Positions 8,510 through 20,063 of a stretch of DNA of 64,000 nucleotides are shown in pieces; positions within the stretch are counted from its first letter, which is position 1; each line of letters starts with the position of its first letter. Position numbers and translations under genes: made by a program. The notes under the pieces were generated by a model, which saw nothing but the letters and a program-made list of their open reading frames with translations, ran no database searches and had not been told where the DNA came from. Origin of the DNA: Lapillicoccus jejuensis (GTDB taxonomy: Bacteria; Actinomycetota; Actinomycetes; Actinomycetales; Dermatophilaceae); contig NZ_VFMN01000001.1 of assembly GCF_006715055.1 (NCBI RefSeq), positions 4,464,001-4,528,000 of the forward strand, given 5' to 3'.

Positions 8510-10657
8510 TCAGCCGGCCGCCGCGGCCTCGGGCAGCGGGTCGGTCGCGACCGTCACCAGCCACGCCCACTCCCGCGCGGTCTGCTTCCAGGCGTCGTAC
8601 CGGCCCGAGACGCCGGCGTGGCCGGCGACCAGCTCGGTGCGGAAGACGATCGGCGCGTCCTCGCGCTCGCCGGCGCCGAGGGCCCGCAGCCGGGCGACGT
8701 ACTTGGCCGGCTCGGTGACCAGGACCCGGGTGTCGTTGAAGCTCGTCGTGACGAGCAGGGCGGGCAGGGGGTGGCCGCCGGGCTCGGCCGCGAGGTTCTC
8801 GTACGGCGACCAGCCCTTCATCCGGGCGTAGTCCTCGGCGCTCTCGATGGGGTTGCCCCACTCCTCCCACTCCCCCGCCGTGAGCGGCAGGGTCGGGTCG
8901 AGCATCGTCGTCAGCGCGTCGACGAACGGCACCTGCAGGTGCACCGCGCGGAACCGGTCGGCGGCGAGGTTGACGACCGCGCCCATGAGCAGGCCGCCGG
9001 CGGAGCCGCCCTCGGCGACGAGCCGGCGGCGGTCGACCAGCCCGAGGTCGAGCAGGTGGTCGGCGCACGCGACGAAGTCGCTGAAGGTGTGCTCCTTCGC
9101 GGCGAGCTTGCCGTCGTCGTACCAGGGCCGGCCCATCTCGGAGCCGCCGCGGATGTGCGCGACGGCCCAGACGAAGCCGCGGTCGAGCAGCGAGAGGCGC
9201 GCCACCGAGAACCACGGGTCGAGGCAGATGCCGTAGGACCCGTAGCCGTAGAGCAGGCCTGGTGCGGTGCCGTCGAGCGGGGTGTCGCGCCGGTGGACGA
9301 TGCTGATCGGCACCTTCGTGCCGTCGGCGGCCGTCGCCCACTCGCGGCGCTGGACGTAGTCGGCCGGGTCGAAGCCGCCGAGCACCGGGGTGGCCTTGAC
9401 CAGGGTCGACTCCCCCGTCGCGACGTCGTGCTCGAGCACGCTCGAGGGCGTGACGAGCGAGGTGTAGCCGAGCAGCAGCGTCGTCGAGGCCGGGTCGGGG
9501 TTGTCGCCGAGACCGACGGTGCGCACCGGCTCGTCGAAGGCGAGGTCGTGCGCCGCACCGAAGCCGGTCGGCGCGGCCGGGTCGCGCGGCAGCAGCCGCA
9601 GCGCGGTGAGCCCGCCGGTGCGCAGCGAGACGACCGCGAAGCCCGCGAACGCGTCGACGCCGACGACGTACTCGTCCTCGCTCGTCACGCCGAGCGGTTC
9701 CCAGGCGCCGACGCGCCCGTCCTCGACCCGGGCGCGGGCGACCTCGAAGTTGCGCCGGTCGCGGTTGTGCACGACGAGCAGCTCGTCACCGAGGGGCTCG
9801 ACGTCGTACTCGACGCCGGGCACCCGCGCGGCCACGAGGACCGGCTCGCCGGTGACGTCGGCCGCGTCGAGCAGCCGCACCTCGTTGGTCGTGCTCGACC
9901 CGGCCGCGACGACGACCCAGCGGTCGTCGCGCGAGGTGCCGAGGCCGAGGGTGAAGCGCACGTCGTCCTCCTGGACGACGAGGACGTCGGTGTCGGCGGG
10001 TGCGCCGATCTCGTGGCGCCAGACCTGGAACGGCCGCCACGCGTCGTCGACGCGGGTGTAGAGCAGGTGCCGCCCGTCGAGCGACCAGGCCAGGCCGTAG
10101 CCGATGTCCGAGACGGCGGTGTCGAGCACCCGGCCGCTGTCGAGGTCGCGCACGGTGAGCGCGAAGCGCTCGTCGCCGGCGGTGTCGGTGGAGAAGGCGA
10201 TGAGCCGCCCGTCCGGCGAGACGTCGCTCGAGCCGACCGAGAAGAACTCGTGGCCGGCCGCCTCGGCGTTCTCGTCGAGCAGGACCTGCTCGCCGGCCGG
10301 CGGGGCGTCGCCCTCGAGGGCCGGGCGCTGCGGCGAGTCGGCGACGGCGACCCGGGCGTGGACGGCGTACTGCTGGCCCTCGACCGTGCGCGAGTAGTAC
10401 CACCAGCCGTCGTGCCTCACCGGGACGCTGAGGTCGGTCTCCTGGGTGCGGCGCTTGATCTCGCCGAAGATCTCCTCGGCCAGCGGCGTCGCGCGCCCGG
10501 TGACCTGCGCCGCGTACGCGTTCTCGGCCTCGAGGTAGGCCCGCAGCGCGGGGTCCTCCTTGTCGGCCATCCAGGCGTACGGGTCCTCGACGGCGTCGTC
10601 GTGGACGGTGCGGGTGTGCGGGCGGGCGGGGGCGACCGGGGGCTCGGGCAGGGGCAC
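8510..10657 (-). CDS. Oligopeptidase B-type S9 serine peptidase
   Basis: About 715 residues: an N-terminal beta-propeller, then an alpha/beta-hydrolase domain. Catalytic triad motifs are 'EGGSAGGLLMGAVVN' (Ser near residue 550), 'TTSFNDTRVLVTEPAKY' (Asp) and 'VAGHAGVSGRYDAWK' (His near 680). 'YGSYGICLDPWFSVARLSLL' and 'AHIRGGSEMGR' are typical of oligopeptidase B, which cuts short peptides after Lys or Arg. No signal peptide, so cytoplasmic. The first in-frame GTG (10666) is part of the TAGAGT hexamer; the GTG at 10657 lies exactly where a transcript from it would begin, so I chose 10657 as a leaderless start. The three-residue difference does not affect function. Confidence 0.92.
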   Translation of the reverse strand: MPLPEPPVAPARPHTRTVHDDAVEDPYAWMADKEDPALRAYLEAENAYAAQVTGRATPLAEEIFGEIKRRTQETDLSVPVRHDGWWYYSRTVEGQQYAVHARVAVADSPQRPALEGDAPPAGEQVLLDENAEAAGHEFFSVGSSDVSPDGRLIAFSTDTAGDERFALTVRDLDSGRVLDTAVSDIGYGLAWSLDGRHLLYTRVDDAWRPFQVWRHEIGAPADTDVLVVQEDDVRFTLGLGTSRDDRWVVVAAGSSTTNEVRLLDAADVTGEPVLVAARVPGVEYDVEPLGDELLVVHNRDRRNFEVARARVEDGRVGAWEPLGVTSEDEYVVGVDAFAGFAVVSLRTGGLTALRLLPRDPAAPTGFGAAHDLAFDEPVRTVGLGDNPDPASTTLLLGYTSLVTPSSVLEHDVATGESTLVKATPVLGGFDPADYVQRREWATAADGTKVPISIVHRRDTPLDGTAPGLLYGYGSYGICLDPWFSVARLSLLDRGFVWAVAHIRGGSEMGRPWYDDGKLAAKEHTFSDFVACADHLLDLGLVDRRRLVAEGGSAGGLLMGAVVNLAADRFRAVHLQVPFVDALTTMLDPTLPLTAGEWEEWGNPIESAEDYARMKGWSPYENLAAEPGGHPLPALLVTTSFNDTRVLVTEPAKYVARLRALGAGEREDAPIVFRTELVAGHAGVSGRYDAWKQTAREWAWLVTVATDPLPEAAAAG

Positions 10658-10664
10658 GACGAGC

Positions 10665-10670
10665 ACTCTA
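10665..10670 (-). promoter_or_regulatory. -10 element of opdB-fetB, overlapping a stop codon
   Basis: TAGAGT on the minus strand; its first three bases are the TAG stop of the upstream pseudouridine synthase gene. Seven bases separate it from the GTG at 10657. The context CCACCTAGAGTG resembles that of hisD and dnaE. Confidence 0.5.
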
Positions 10671-11660
10671 GGTGGCGGGTGCGCCAGCGTCCTGCGGGGG
10701 CCCGTCGAGCGCCGCCAGCAGCTCCGCGCGGTCCCAGCCGGACAGCGTCCGCCCGCTCGTGAGGACGAGGCGCCGCCCGTCGACCGGGTCGGTGAGGACG
10801 AGCCGGGCCGCGAGCAGCGCGAGCGGGCGCGCGAGGTCGTCGGGGGTGTCGGGGGTGTCCGGCGCGGGGTCGGGGGCGCCGTACAGGGGGTCGTGGAGGA
10901 TCGGCGTGCCGAGGTGGGCCAGGTGGGCGCGCAGCTGGTGGGTGCGCCCGGTCGTCGGGGTGAGCCGGTGCAGCCCGACGCCGTCGCGCTCCCCCACCAG
11001 CTCGACCCGGGTCTCGCTGTTCGGTGGTCGCCCGGGTACGACGCGGGCGCGCAGGTCGCCGCGGTCCTTGGCCAGGTGCAGGGCCACGGTCGTCAACAGC
11101 GTCGCCCCCGGGCGCACCGGCGCGAGGGCGAGGTAGGTCTTGGCGACCTCGCGGCGGGCGAAGAGCTCCTGGTAGGCGCCCCGGTGCCGCGGGTCGCCGA
11201 CGAGGAGCAGGACGCCGGAGGTCAGCCGGTCGAGGCGGTGCGCCGGGACCAGGTCGGGCCGCCCGGTGGCCCGTCGGGCGCGGGCCAGCGCGGTCTCGCG
11301 CACGTGCCGCCCGCGCGGGGTCGAGGCGAGGAACGGCGGCTTGTCGACGACGACGAGCCGCTCGTCCTCGTGCAGCACGGGCATGGCCAGGGGCACGACC
11401 GGCTCCGGCTCGAGCTCGCGGCGCACCCAGACGGTCCCCCCGGGCCGGTACGGCGTCCTGTCGTCGACCGGCTCGCCGTCGGCGCCCCGCACCCGCCCCT
11501 CGGCGAGCAGCCGGGCCACCCCGTCCGGGCCCACCGGGCCGAGGCGGGCGACCAGGTGGGCCGCGACGGTGGGCCACGGTCCGGGCGGCAGGCGGAGCCG
11601 GGCCGCGTCGACGCCGTCCTGCTGCGGGAACGGGGAGCGCGGCCGGGGCCCGCGGGCCAC
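10668..11660 (-). CDS. RluA-family pseudouridine synthase
   Basis: 330 residues. The N-terminal ~85 residues look like a degenerate S4-type segment ('DGVARLLAEGRVRGADGEPV'). The catalytic domain carries 'LVVVDKPPFLASTPRGRHV', the signature 'AHRLDRLTSGVLLLV' with the catalytic Asp near residue 142, 'KTYLALAPV' and 'GRTHQLRAHLAHLGTPILHD'. It isomerises uridine in rRNA or tRNA; the target cannot be told from sequence. GTG start at 11660, one base after the stop of the AlkZ-like gene, so the two are one operon. It is distinct from the rluD-like paralogue at 17125-18051. Confidence 0.9.
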   Translation of the reverse strand: MARGPRPRSPFPQQDGVDAARLRLPPGPWPTVAAHLVARLGPVGPDGVARLLAEGRVRGADGEPVDDRTPYRPGGTVWVRRELEPEPVVPLAMPVLHEDERLVVVDKPPFLASTPRGRHVRETALARARRATGRPDLVPAHRLDRLTSGVLLLVGDPRHRGAYQELFARREVAKTYLALAPVRPGATLLTTVALHLAKDRGDLRARVVPGRPPNSETRVELVGERDGVGLHRLTPTTGRTHQLRAHLAHLGTPILHDPLYGAPDPAPDTPDTPDDLARPLALLAARLVLTDPVDGRRLVLTSGRTLSGWDRAELLAALDGPPQDAGAPAT

Positions 11661-11661
11661 C

Positions 11662-12831
11662 TCAGCCGTCCCCGCCGGGCGCCGGCGCCCAGGTCGTGTC
11701 GACGGGCCGGCCGAGGAAGGCGCCGTACCGGGCGACCGCCTCCTCGACGGCGCGACGCGTCCGCGCCGCCGGCGGGTCCCACGGGCTCATCGTCACCCGG
11801 GCCCGCTCGGTGCCCAGCCGCCGCCCCCAGGTGCCGCGCACGGCGCCGTCGACCACCACGGTGGCGAGGAACATGCCGTTGCCGCCGGGGACGACGACCC
11901 GCTCCTGCTCCGCGGTGAGCAGCGCCCAGCGCTCCTTGTAGCCGAGCACGAGCTCGTCGAACGGGGCGGCGAGGACGACTCCGCCCTCCCCCGCGGTGGG
12001 GGCGTCGACGTGGACCAGCAGGTCGCGACCGGCGACCCGCTCGACCGCGAGGACGTCGCCGGCGAGGGCGACCGCGGCCCGGACGTCGCGCAGCGGCAGC
12101 CCCGTCCACCCGGCGAGGTCGCGCTCCCCGACCGGACCGTGGCGGCGCACGTAGCGCGTCGCGAGCGTGGCGAGCGCCTCGTCCCGGTCCGGGCGCCACG
12201 GGTCCAGCACCCACTCGTCGTGCAGCACGAAGGTCGGGTCGCGGCCCTGCGGCGGTCCCTGGACGAGCAGCCCCTCCTGGCTGAGCAGGCCGAGCAGGTG
12301 CACCCCGCGCTGGCCGTCGGGGTCGATCCCCGCGGCGCGCAGGGCGTCGTACGCGCGGGGACGGGTCAGCGGCGGGTGGTCGGCGTCGCGTCCGGCCCCC
12401 TGGGCGGCGGCGACGAGGGTACGGCGCGCCCGCGCCGTCACCTCCTCGTCGAGGCCGAGGTCGCGCCGGCGCCGCGCGGACGCGGCGACGGCGCGTCCGG
12501 CGAGCAGCCCCGTGAGCCAGCCGGCGTCGCGGGCGGCGACGAGGTGCAGCGTGCCGCGCATCGGCCAGGTCCGCGTGATGGTCCCGGCCGCCCACGCGTC
12601 CACGACCTGCTCCCGGGTCAGCCCGGACCGCGACCCGACCGACCAGAGCCCGCTCTCGAGGTCCTGGGCCTGCAGCGCGAGGTGGCTGCCGACGACCGCC
12701 TCGGCCCGCTCGGGCGCGTCGGTCGGTGCCAGCCCGGTGGCGGCGAGGCGGCGCCGCACGACCTCGCGGCGGACCCGCCCGCTCGGCTCGGGACCCGGGG
12801 TCGCGGGGGTCGCGGGGGTCGGGGCGGGCAC
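11662..12831 (-). CDS. AlkZ/YcaQ-like winged-helix protein (HTH_42), possible DNA glycosylase
   Basis: 389 residues matching the HTH_42 family (Pfam PF06224). Motifs are 'SHLALQAQDLESGLWSVGSR' with Q54, Q56 and D57, 'TRTWPMRGTLHLVAARDAGW', 'GPVGERDLAGWTGL', and the C-terminal 'DELVLGYKERWAL' and 'GNGMFLATVVVDG'. In characterised AlkZ/YcaQ proteins a Gln-X-Gln or Gln-X-Asp pair unhooks alkylated or crosslinked DNA bases, and the QAQD here could serve that role; activity is inferred. The frame runs to 13248 but the extra N-terminus is low-complexity. The GTG at 12831 lies six bases after a TACCGT hexamer, so a leaderless start is favoured. Confidence 0.82.
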   Translation of the reverse strand: MPAPTPATPATPGPEPSGRVRREVVRRRLAATGLAPTDAPERAEAVVGSHLALQAQDLESGLWSVGSRSGLTREQVVDAWAAGTITRTWPMRGTLHLVAARDAGWLTGLLAGRAVAASARRRRDLGLDEEVTARARRTLVAAAQGAGRDADHPPLTRPRAYDALRAAGIDPDGQRGVHLLGLLSQEGLLVQGPPQGRDPTFVLHDEWVLDPWRPDRDEALATLATRYVRRHGPVGERDLAGWTGLPLRDVRAAVALAGDVLAVERVAGRDLLVHVDAPTAGEGGVVLAAPFDELVLGYKERWALLTAEQERVVVPGGNGMFLATVVVDGAVRGTWGRRLGTERARVTMSPWDPPAARTRRAVEEAVARYGAFLGRPVDTTWAPAPGGDG

Positions 12832-12837
12832 GCGACC

Positions 12838-12843
12838 ACGGTA
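12838..12843 (-). promoter_or_regulatory. Candidate -10 of the AlkZ-like gene
   Basis: TACCGT on the minus strand with six bases to the GTG at 12831. If used, transcription begins at or next to the start codon. No clear -35 was found. This is weaker than the hisD case. Confidence 0.4.
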
Positions 12844-13286
12844 GCCACGCGGGGGCCCACCGGGACGGCAGCCGGGGGGACCACGGGGAGACCCCGGGGA
12901 CAACGAAGGGTGCCGCCCCCCACGGCCGGCACCCCTCGCGTGCACGGAGCCCGTCCGTCCGCCGGGCCGCGAGGCGGCCGGCGCTCCCTCCCGGGGACCG
13001 GAGGACCGTGCGTGCTGACGACCATAACAGCGCCGTCTGACGGGTCCCCGCCGTCGACCCGACGGACCTGCGTGACGCGTTGCGTCATCCGAAGGGTCCC
13101 GCAGCAACCCGCTCGCCGTGCGAGCCGTCAACCCCGTGAACGACCCGACACGCCGTACGACGCGCCGTGTCGGGGAGAGGAACGCCCGGTTATGTCGTAC
13201 ATCGGCGCTTTCCCGGGAGGACGGGCCGCCCTCCACCGGCGACGTCACCGCGATCCGGCCGCCGGCGGGATGTCCTCAACTCGCCA
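12844..13286. other. Gene-free stretch with two hairpins
   Basis: Most of the 544-base gap between dnaE and the AlkZ-like gene. One hairpin pairs GGGTGCCG (12908-12915) with CGGCACCC (12927-12934), with a C-rich 11-base loop. Another pairs CCCGACACG (13144-13152) with CGTGTCGGG (13166-13174). A minus-strand TATGGT near 13022 could be a -10. The frames crossing it are low-complexity shadows. It may hold a long leader or a small RNA; I cannot decide. Confidence 0.4.
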
Positions 13287-13329
13287 CCGTCACGTACCGG
13301 TCATCCTCGTCGGGACCGGCGGGTGACGG
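13287..13329 (-). terminator. Hairpin downstream of dnaE
   Basis: CCGTCAC (13287-13293) pairs with GTGACGG (13323-13329), and inside it ACCGGTC pairs with GACCGGC with a small internal loop. It lies 47 bases after the dnaE stop. No U-run. Confidence 0.55.
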
Positions 13330-13375
13330 CATCCTCCGGGAGCGTTCCTGGCGGGGCACGCAGCCTGGCCGGACG

Positions 13376-16975
<3,600 letters not shown>

Positions 16976-17030
16976 CAGGCGGCTCTGGGGGGTCGTGACG
17001 GGCGGGTGTCGGGGGCTGGTGCAGGGGCCC

Positions 17031-17036
17031 ACTCTA
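17031..17036 (-). promoter_or_regulatory. Candidate -10 of dnaE
   Basis: TAGAGT on the minus strand, in the same CCTAGAGTG context as the opdB promoter. It lies 55 bases before the dnaE ATG. No clear -35. Confidence 0.45.
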
Positions 17037-17082
17037 GGTCGCCGCGGTGACAGCGACGACGCCGTACGGCGTGTCCGCAGGT

Positions 17083-17118
17083 CGCCCCGGCGTGTCGGCG
17101 CGACGCGCCGTCGGGGCG
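17083..17118 (-). terminator. Hairpin after rluD
   Basis: CGCCCCG (17083-17089) pairs with CGGGGCG (17112-17118), extended by a G-U and two further pairs. It begins six bases after the rluD stop codon. A separate 14-base palindrome around GTAC lies at 17059-17072. Confidence 0.6.
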
Positions 17119-17124
17119 CTCTCC

Positions 17125-18051
17125 TCAGCCCTCGGCGACGACGTCGAGGGCGTGCTGGAGGTCCTCCGGGTAGGTGCTCTCGAAGGTCACCCACTGCCCC
17201 GTCCCGGGGTGCTCGAAGCCGAGCCCCATCGCGTGCAGCCACTGCCGCTCGAGGCCCAGGCGGGCGGCGAGGGTGGGGTCGGCGCCGTACGTGAGGTCAC
17301 CGCAGCAGGGGTGGTGCAGCGCCGAGAAGTGGACCCGGATCTGGTGCGTGCGACCGGTCTCGAGGTGGATCTCGAGCAGCGAGGCGCGGCGGAAGGCCTC
17401 GATGACCTCGTAGTGGGTGACGGCGTGCTTGCCCGAGTCCATGACGGCGAACTTGTAGTCGTGGCCCGGGTGGCGCCCGATCGGCGCGTCGACGGTGCCG
17501 ACGACCGGGTCGGGCAGGCCCTGGACGAGCGCGTGGTAGGTCTTGTCGACCGTGCGCTGCTTGAACGCGCGCTTGAGGACCGAGTAGGCGTACTCGCTCT
17601 TGCAGACGACCATGAGGCCCGACGTCCCGACGTCGAGACGGCTGACGATGCCCTGCCGCTCGCTCGCGCCCGACGTCGAGATCCGGTAGCCGGCCGCGGC
17701 GAGGCCGCCGAGGACGGTGGGTCCGGTCCAGCCGACGGAGGGGTGCGCGGCGACCCCGACCGGCTTGTCGACGACGACGATGTCGTCGTCGTCGTGGACG
17801 ACGCGCATGCCCGGCACCGGCTCGGCGACGACCTGCGGCGCCGGGGCGGCGGCCGGGATGGCGACCTCGAGGAGGTCGCCGGCGCTGACCCGGTGCGACT
17901 TGCCGACCTCGGCGTGGTTGACGAGGACGTCGCCACCCGCGGCCAGCAGGGCCGCGGCCGTGCGAGACAGCCCGAAGAGGCGGGCGAGCGCGGCGTCGAC
18001 CCGCTCCCCCTCCAGCCCGTCGGGCACGAGGACGGTGCGCGTGTCAGCCAT
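17125..18051 (-). CDS. rluD: RluD-type 23S rRNA pseudouridine synthase
   Basis: 308 residues. An N-terminal S4 RNA-binding domain ('[20 protein letters not shown]', '[20 protein letters not shown]') is followed by the catalytic domain with '[17 protein letters not shown]', '[15 protein letters not shown]' (catalytic Asp near 138), '[13 protein letters not shown]' and '[17 protein letters not shown]'. The conserved lspA-rluD neighbourhood supports the RluD/YlyB subgroup. The ATG at 18051 overlaps the end of lspA by eight bases, so the two are translationally coupled. Target sites on 23S rRNA are inferred from the family. Confidence 0.92.
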   Translation of the reverse strand: MADTRTVLVPDGLEGERVDAALARLFGLSRTAAALLAAGGDVLVNHAEVGKSHRVSAGDLLEVAIPAAAPAPQVVAEPVPGMRVVHDDDDIVVVDKPVGVAAHPSVGWTGPTVLGGLAAAGYRISTSGASERQGIVSRLDVGTSGLMVVCKSEYAYSVLKRAFKQRTVDKTYHALVQGLPDPVVGTVDAPIGRHPGHDYKFAVMDSGKHAVTHYEVIEAFRRASLLEIHLETGRTHQIRVHFSALHHPCCGDLTYGADPTLAARLGLERQWLHAMGLGFEHPGTGQWVTFESTYPEDLQHALDVVAEG

Positions 18052-18625
18052 CGGCCGGCTCGCGCTCCGTGCGACCCTCGCGCCGGCCGTCGACGCCGAT
18101 CCCGCGCAGCGCGAGGAGGGCGATGAGGACGGCGGCGGCCACGATGGCGATGTCGGCGACGTTGCCGATGAACAGGTCGTAGTAGTCGATGAAGTCGACG
18201 ACGTGGCCGCGGCCGAAGCCGGGCTCGCGGACGAGCCGGTCGGTGAGGTTGCCCAGCGCGCCCCCGAGGAGCAGCCCGAAGGCCCACGCCCAGCCGAGGC
18301 TGCCCAGGCGGCGGCTGAACCGGACGATGACGACGAGGACGACGACCGCGACGACCGTGAGCACCCAGGTGCTGCCGGTGCCGAGCGAGAAGGCCGCCCC
18401 GGGGTTGCGGATGAGCTGGAGGCGCAGCAGCGACCCGAGCAGGGGCCGGGGCAGGCCGTCGCCGAGGGCGGCCACGGCCCACAGCTTGGTCAGCTGGTCC
18501 AGGACGTAGGCGACGGCGGCGATAACGGCCAGGAGCAGGGTCAGCCGGCGGCGACGGACGAGGTCCGGGGCAGGCCCGGAGGCGTCGGTCGCCGGCCGTA
18601 CGGCGTCGTCCTGGGGCTCGTCCAC
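18044..18625 (-). CDS. lspA: Lipoprotein signal peptidase
   Basis: 193 residues with four membrane helices. It cuts the signal peptide of prolipoproteins after lipidation. Signature motifs are '[14 protein letters not shown]' (about residue 75), '[11 protein letters not shown]' with the first catalytic Asp (about 127) and 'HVVDFIDYY' with the second (about 140). The frame is open to 18706, but GTG 18625 has GGGAGG nine bases upstream and removes a Pro-rich stretch that overlaps the preceding gene's end, so I start there. The first ~25 residues are acidic and probably cytosolic. Confidence 0.93.
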   Translation of the reverse strand: MDEPQDDAVRPATDASGPAPDLVRRRRLTLLLAVIAAVAYVLDQLTKLWAVAALGDGLPRPLLGSLLRLQLIRNPGAAFSLGTGSTWVLTVVAVVVLVVIVRFSRRLGSLGWAWAFGLLLGGALGNLTDRLVREPGFGRGHVVDFIDYYDLFIGNVADIAIVAAAVLIALLALRGIGVDGRREGRTEREPADG

Positions 18626-18669
18626 GGGGTCGATCCTCCCGCCCGCGCCCTCGGCCGGCGTCGGCGGGG

Positions 18670-19815
18670 TCAGCGGCTCTCCTGGCGGGTCTTGCAGTCG
18701 ACGCACAGCGTGGCGCGCGGGGCGGCCTGCAGCCGCAGCTTCCCGATCGGCTTCCCGCAGCTCTCGCAGGTGCCGTACGTGCCGTCGTCGAGCCGCTCGA
18801 GGGCGTGCTCGACCTGGTCGAGCTTGTCGCGCTGACCGGCGGCGAGGGTCATCTCGTAGTCGCGGCCGCCGATGCTCGCGCCGGCGTCGGCCTGGTCGTC
18901 ACCGGCACCGTCCCCCGCCTCGCGCAGCAGGCCCTGCAGGTCGGCCTCGGCGATCTGCAGGTCGTGCCGCGCCTTGTCGCGCTCGGTCTCGAGCTCGGCG
19001 CGGATCTCGCGCAGCTCCTCCTGGGTCCACTCGATCCCGCCGACGGTCACCGGACCCGCGGGCGCAGCGGTCGTCGTGGCGGTCTTCTTCGTGGCCGTCT
19101 TCGTGGCCGTCTTCGTGGTGCTCTTCGTCGTCGTGGCGGTGGTCTTCTTGGCGGGGGTCGTCACCGGGGCGGCCTTCGTCGTCGGGGCGGCCCGGCGGGC
19201 CGCGGTCGGGGTGGCGCTCTTCGCCGGGGTCGTGCGGGCGGCCGTCGCCGGGGGCGGGGCCGTCGTCCTCGTCGTGCTCGAGGCCGTCGTCGCCGGGGCG
19301 GCCTTGGAGGCCGCCTTCTGGGCCGGCGCGGCCTTCGTCGTCGCGGCCTTCGTGGCCGGCGCGGTCTTCTTCGCCGGCGCGGTCGTGGTCGCCGCCTTCT
19401 TCGCCGGCGCGGCCTTCGTCGTCGCCGCCTTCTTGGCCGGCACGGTCGTGGTCGCCGCCTTCTTCGCCGGCGCGGCCTTCGCCGGCGCGGCCTTCGCCGG
19501 CGCGGCCTTCGCCGGCGCGGCCTTCGCCGGCGCGGCCTTCGCCGGCGCGGCTTTCGTCGTCCCCGCCTTCTTGGCCGGCACGGTCTTGGTCGCCGCCTTC
19601 TTCGCCGGCGCGGCCTTCGTCGTCGCCGCCTTCTTCGCCGGCGCGGCCTTCGTCGTCGCCGCCTTCTTGGCCGGCGCGGCCTTCGTCGTCGCCGCCTTCT
19701 TGGCCGGCGCGGCCTTCGTCGTCGCCGCCGTCTTCGCCGTCACCGCCGTGGTCGCCGCGGTCGTCGTACGGGAGGTGGTGGCCGCCTTGGCGGGGACGGA
19801 CCTCGATGGGGCCAT
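18670..19815 (-). CDS. DksA/TraR C4 zinc-finger protein with H1-like Lys/Ala repeats
   Basis: 381 residues. The C-terminal ~125 residues form a DksA/TraR-like module: a coiled-coil pair ('[20 protein letters not shown]', then '[20 protein letters not shown]') and a four-cysteine zinc finger, '[13 protein letters not shown]' with 'LCVDCK' near the end. Such proteins bind the RNA polymerase secondary channel. The N-terminal ~250 residues are Lys/Ala/Thr/Pro tandem repeats ([11 protein letters not shown]-type and a KAAPA run), like histone H1 or HupB tails, so DNA or RNA contact is likely (inference). ATG at 19815 has GAGAGG upstream. It precedes lspA by 44 bases. Repeat number may vary between strains. 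Confidence 0.88.
   Translation of the reverse strand: MAPSRSVPAKAATTSRTTTAATTAVTAKTAATTKAAPAKKAATTKAAPAKKAATTKAAPAKKAATTKAAPAKKAATKTVPAKKAGTTKAAPAKAAPAKAAPAKAAPAKAAPAKAAPAKKAATTTVPAKKAATTKAAPAKKAATTTAPAKKTAPATKAATTKAAPAQKAASKAAPATTASSTTRTTAPPPATAARTTPAKSATPTAARRAAPTTKAAPVTTPAKKTTATTTKSTTKTATKTATKKTATTTAAPAGPVTVGGIEWTQEELREIRAELETERDKARHDLQIAEADLQGLLREAGDGAGDDQADAGASIGGRDYEMTLAAGQRDKLDQVEHALERLDDGTYGTCESCGKPIGKLRLQAAPRATLCVDCKTRQESR
19320..19735 (-). repeat. Coding tandem repeats in the DksA-like gene
   Basis: 33-base units encoding 11 residues of the [11 protein letters not shown] type are interrupted by six 15-base units encoding KAAPA (about 19470-19555). Units are near-identical at DNA level. 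This looks array-like but is in frame throughout, so it is a protein repeat, prone to slippage. Confidence 0.85.
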
Positions 19816-20010
19816 GGTGGACGGCCTCTCTGAACGAAGGTGGCGGGTCGCCCTCGGCACCGGTCTCGGCCTGGGGCGCGACGTGCGCCGCAGGATACGG
19901 GCCGGGTGAGCGTGCCTCCAAACCGGCTCGCCGCTCACGGGGTCCCCCTGGCGTCCGCAGCGGGACGGCACCGGTGCCCCACGGGTGCGGACGCAGCGGG
20001 GGACCCGGAC

Positions 20011-20042
20011 GGGCCCCGACCCCCCGGGGGGGGTCGGGGCCC
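20011..20042 (-). terminator. GC-rich hairpin after the divIVA-like gene
   Basis: GGGCCCCGACCCCC (20011-20024) pairs with GGGGGTCGGGGCCC (20029-20042), a 14-bp stem with a four-base loop. It lies 21 bases after the stop. A likely intrinsic-type terminator without a U-run. Confidence 0.75.
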
Positions 20043-20063
20043 GTCGCGACGGACCGCCTGCGG

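Noticed and set aside
12900-12940. A possible 6C small RNA, because of a CCCCCC loop in a GGGTGCCG/CGGCACCC hairpin
   Set aside because: The 6C motif needs two C-loop hairpins in a set order; only one is present here.
19320-19735. CRISPR-like array of 33-base units
   Set aside because: No unique spacers; the units are in frame and encode Lys/Ala repeats.
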